DNA of 64,000 bases from Flectonema sp. DT1601 (taxonomy: Eukaryota; Euglenozoa; Diplonemea; Diplonemida; Diplonemidae): NCBI GenBank assembly GCA_964019425.1, contig OZ025831.1:248001-312000 (forward strand). Reading direction: 5' to 3'. The notes under the pieces were generated by a model that had not been told where the DNA came from, did no database searches, and saw nothing but the letters and a program-made list of their open reading frames with translations. Below, piece by piece: positions 62,481-64,000 of the stretch. A program made the position numbers and the translations under genes. Position 1 is the stretch's first letter. Each line of letters opens with the position of its first letter.

Positions 62481-64000
62481 TTAAAGATCTGGTGGTGGGG
62501 CAGCTCTATTTGGTTCAGCTGGACCCGATGCTGATGCAGGAGGAGGAGTTGTACCTCTCAATAAGATGGCAGGAATCCCACTCGGATTCAGACTATCAAT
62601 TGCTAATAAAGGAATCGATTCATTCTGACTATTATTATGATGAGTTGGCATTGATGATGAGGACTGGATTGATTGCCTGCGTCCACCACCATTACCACCT
62701 CCAGGAACCTTAAGAGATTGCTGTTCTCTCAAATCGATGTGATCGACTAACGATCTGACGTATCCCAAAGTACCCATCTCACATCCTAATGTCTTGGACA
62801 TACTCTGTTTAAATGATCGTAGTCGAGACATTGGATGTTCACCAATTGAATCACCTGGTGGCGTCATTGCTTCCCTCACACCACTTGATCTCCTTCTGTT
62901 CACTATTCTGGTTAATTCAATTGGTTTAGCTGTCACGCATTTCATTATTGCTGTTGATGATATCTTACAATCTTCTGTTACGGTGTCGAAGAATTCATTC
63001 ATTTCTGAACGAAGATCAGATAAAGACTCCATTCCCAAGAGACCTTTGAACTTTATCACCATTTTGATACCTTCATTGAATGTGTTGGCAGGGTCTTCTT
63101 CAACTGACTGAACTACAAAAGCCATCAGTGGCCCGAGTAGGACTTCAGCTTCTTCTGGATATTGAGAGACTGATGAGAGAAGCCTTCCAGTGTCAACTCC
63201 TTGAACTTCGAATAGAATAGTTCCAGGACGATCTCTGTTTGGTTTGTTTTGAGTATTGACTGCGTTACCAAACATGTATGATGTTGATTGACTTTGACTC
63301 GATGATAAAGATGACAGAGCTGGCCATGTTAAAGTAGTACCCTCGCACATATTTCTATGCATTGTTACTACTTGACTTGATAATCCTCCTGCTCCTAATC
63401 CTCTCCACAGGGTACCAGATGAATTGTTAGATGGGATGACTGATGCTGAAACTGTCATAAGCCATTTTATCCATTTCTTTAGAACTAATTCACTCCACGT
63501 ACCACACTGTCCAGTTGGTCCGTGATCACGAAGAGCAGCACAAACTGGTCCGAATAAAGATCCATTTCTCTTTTCATGATTTTCAGCATGACCCGTCCAA
63601 TCCCAATCACTGTAACGTATTTCGTATTCTTCGATTGCAATTTTCGATGATAAGTCATTTCCAGGTAAAGGAACAGTAAATCCTATATCTCTATCGATGT
63701 CCATTGGTTTCTGAGTATATTGCCGTAGTACTAAATACTCAACGGAATTCATGTCGGGTGGAATCTGTCCAGCAGCAGCAGCTGTCCTCACTATTCTTGA
63801 TAAGGAACGTTGTTTCTGGCTACGAGTTTTAACAGCAGCTGGAAATCTTAAATTCTGACACAACTCACTAATAACATCTCCTGTCTTTTCATTGTACCAA
63901 GCTACTAGTTTGTCGCAGAGTTGGTGGATTTTTGCATCGGCTGCGTCGGCAACTTCTGGTGTCAATACGTCGATGTCAATTCCTAACTTTGAATGAACTC
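62481..64000 (-). CDS. ADP-ribosyltransferase-like protein (R-S-E type), 5' end outside the window
   Basis: An open frame continues past the right edge (VHSKLGIDIDVLTPEVADAA onward); about 506 codons are visible. A region around 63410-63120 has the order expected of arginine-specific mono-ADP-ribosyltransferases: an arginine in GTLWRGLGAG, a serine motif in SSLSSSQSQSTSYMFGNAV, and an E-x-E-like PEEAEVLLGPLMAFVV after a GTILFEVQGVDTGRLL strand. Such enzymes transfer ADP-ribose from NAD to proteins. Downstream is a linker of low complexity (Ser, Gly, His) and a Pro/Ala-rich C-terminus (PPPASASGPAEPNRAAPPP). The family call rests on motif order only. The true start lies beyond the window. Confidence 0.6.
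   Translation of the reverse strand, partial: VHSKLGIDIDVLTPEVADAADAKIHQLCDKLVAWYNEKTGDVISELCQNLRFPAAVKTRSQKQRSLSRIVRTAAAAGQIPPDMNSVEYLVLRQYTQKPMDIDRDIGFTVPLPGNDLSSKIAIEEYEIRYSDWDWTGHAENHEKRNGSLFGPVCAALRDHGPTGQCGTWSELVLKKWIKWLMTVSASVIPSNNSSGTLWRGLGAGGLSSQVVTMHRNMCEGTTLTWPALSSLSSSQSQSTSYMFGNAVNTQNKPNRDRPGTILFEVQGVDTGRLLSSVSQYPEEAEVLLGPLMAFVVQSVEEDPANTFNEGIKMVIKFKGLLGMESLSDLRSEMNEFFDTVTEDCKISSTAIMKCVTAKPIELTRIVNRRRSSGVREAMTPPGDSIGEHPMSRLRSFKQSMSKTLGCEMGTLGYVRSLVDHIDLREQQSLKVPGGGNGGGRRQSIQSSSSMPTHHNNSQNESIPLLAIDSLNPSGIPAILLRGTTPPPASASGPAEPNRAAPPPDL

Overview
The window is nuclear DNA from a flagellated protist. It carries an IFT-A gene, GT-AG introns, eukaryotic ribosomal proteins, Sec13, 14-3-3 and SRPK, and its AT-rich spacers are packed with A and T homopolymer runs. 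All but one of the genes I can support lie on the minus strand over 64 kb. Most start codons sit a few to about 60 nt downstream of an AG that often follows a pyrimidine tract. That layout resembles polycistronic transcription with spliced-leader processing, as in Euglenozoa. A BspA-like leucine-rich-repeat protein, an R-S-E-type ADP-ribosyltransferase-like protein and a four-helix amastin/claudin-like membrane protein fit loosely with that group. The assignment is inference only; no leader RNA gene was recognised.

Layout, all minus strand unless stated. 1-3008: 3'-incomplete WDR19/IFT144. 3535-5355: kelch/coiled-coil protein. 5727-6937: four-exon two-RRM RNA-binding protein. 7238-7678 (plus): nucleotidyl-cyclase-like fragment, convergent with a small acidic protein (7672-7983). 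8221-8907: alpha/beta hydrolase. 9219-9830: unknown. 10238-11236: gene made of three fused copies of one protein. 11443-13191: GT14 glycosyltransferase. 14896-16817: five-exon 14-3-3. 18513-20342: WDR20-like WD40 protein. 20560-21657: ubiquitin-like/LRR protein. 22249-23592: MFS transporter. 25113-26060: homocysteine S-methyltransferase. 27117-27878: three-exon protein with an MGCC lipidation motif. 28120-29406: paraoxonase-like beta-propeller. 30083-30598: four-helix membrane protein. 31340-33384: Sec13.

33917-43321 is an array of eight two-exon RPL41 genes, interrupted by a broken protein-kinase-like gene. 43819-46591 holds three RPS13 genes. After these come an RPS13/light-chain chimera (46818-47006) and the parent myosin-light-chain-like EF-hand gene (47686-48220). 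The right end carries a RetSat-like oxidoreductase (50416-52218), a CS-domain co-chaperone-like protein (52542-53396), a CK1-family kinase (55505-56479), an SRPK with an EF-hand (58177-60525) and a 5'-incomplete ADP-ribosyltransferase-like protein (62481-64000).

Two genome-scale signals stand out. Nearly all cis introns end in an A-rich tract plus CAG, with no pyrimidine tract, whereas the AG before start codons is usually pyrimidine-rich. Also, a modular repeat family with sixteen core copies, all in one orientation, sits inside introns of 14-3-3, Sec13 and three RPL41 genes and just upstream of 14-3-3.
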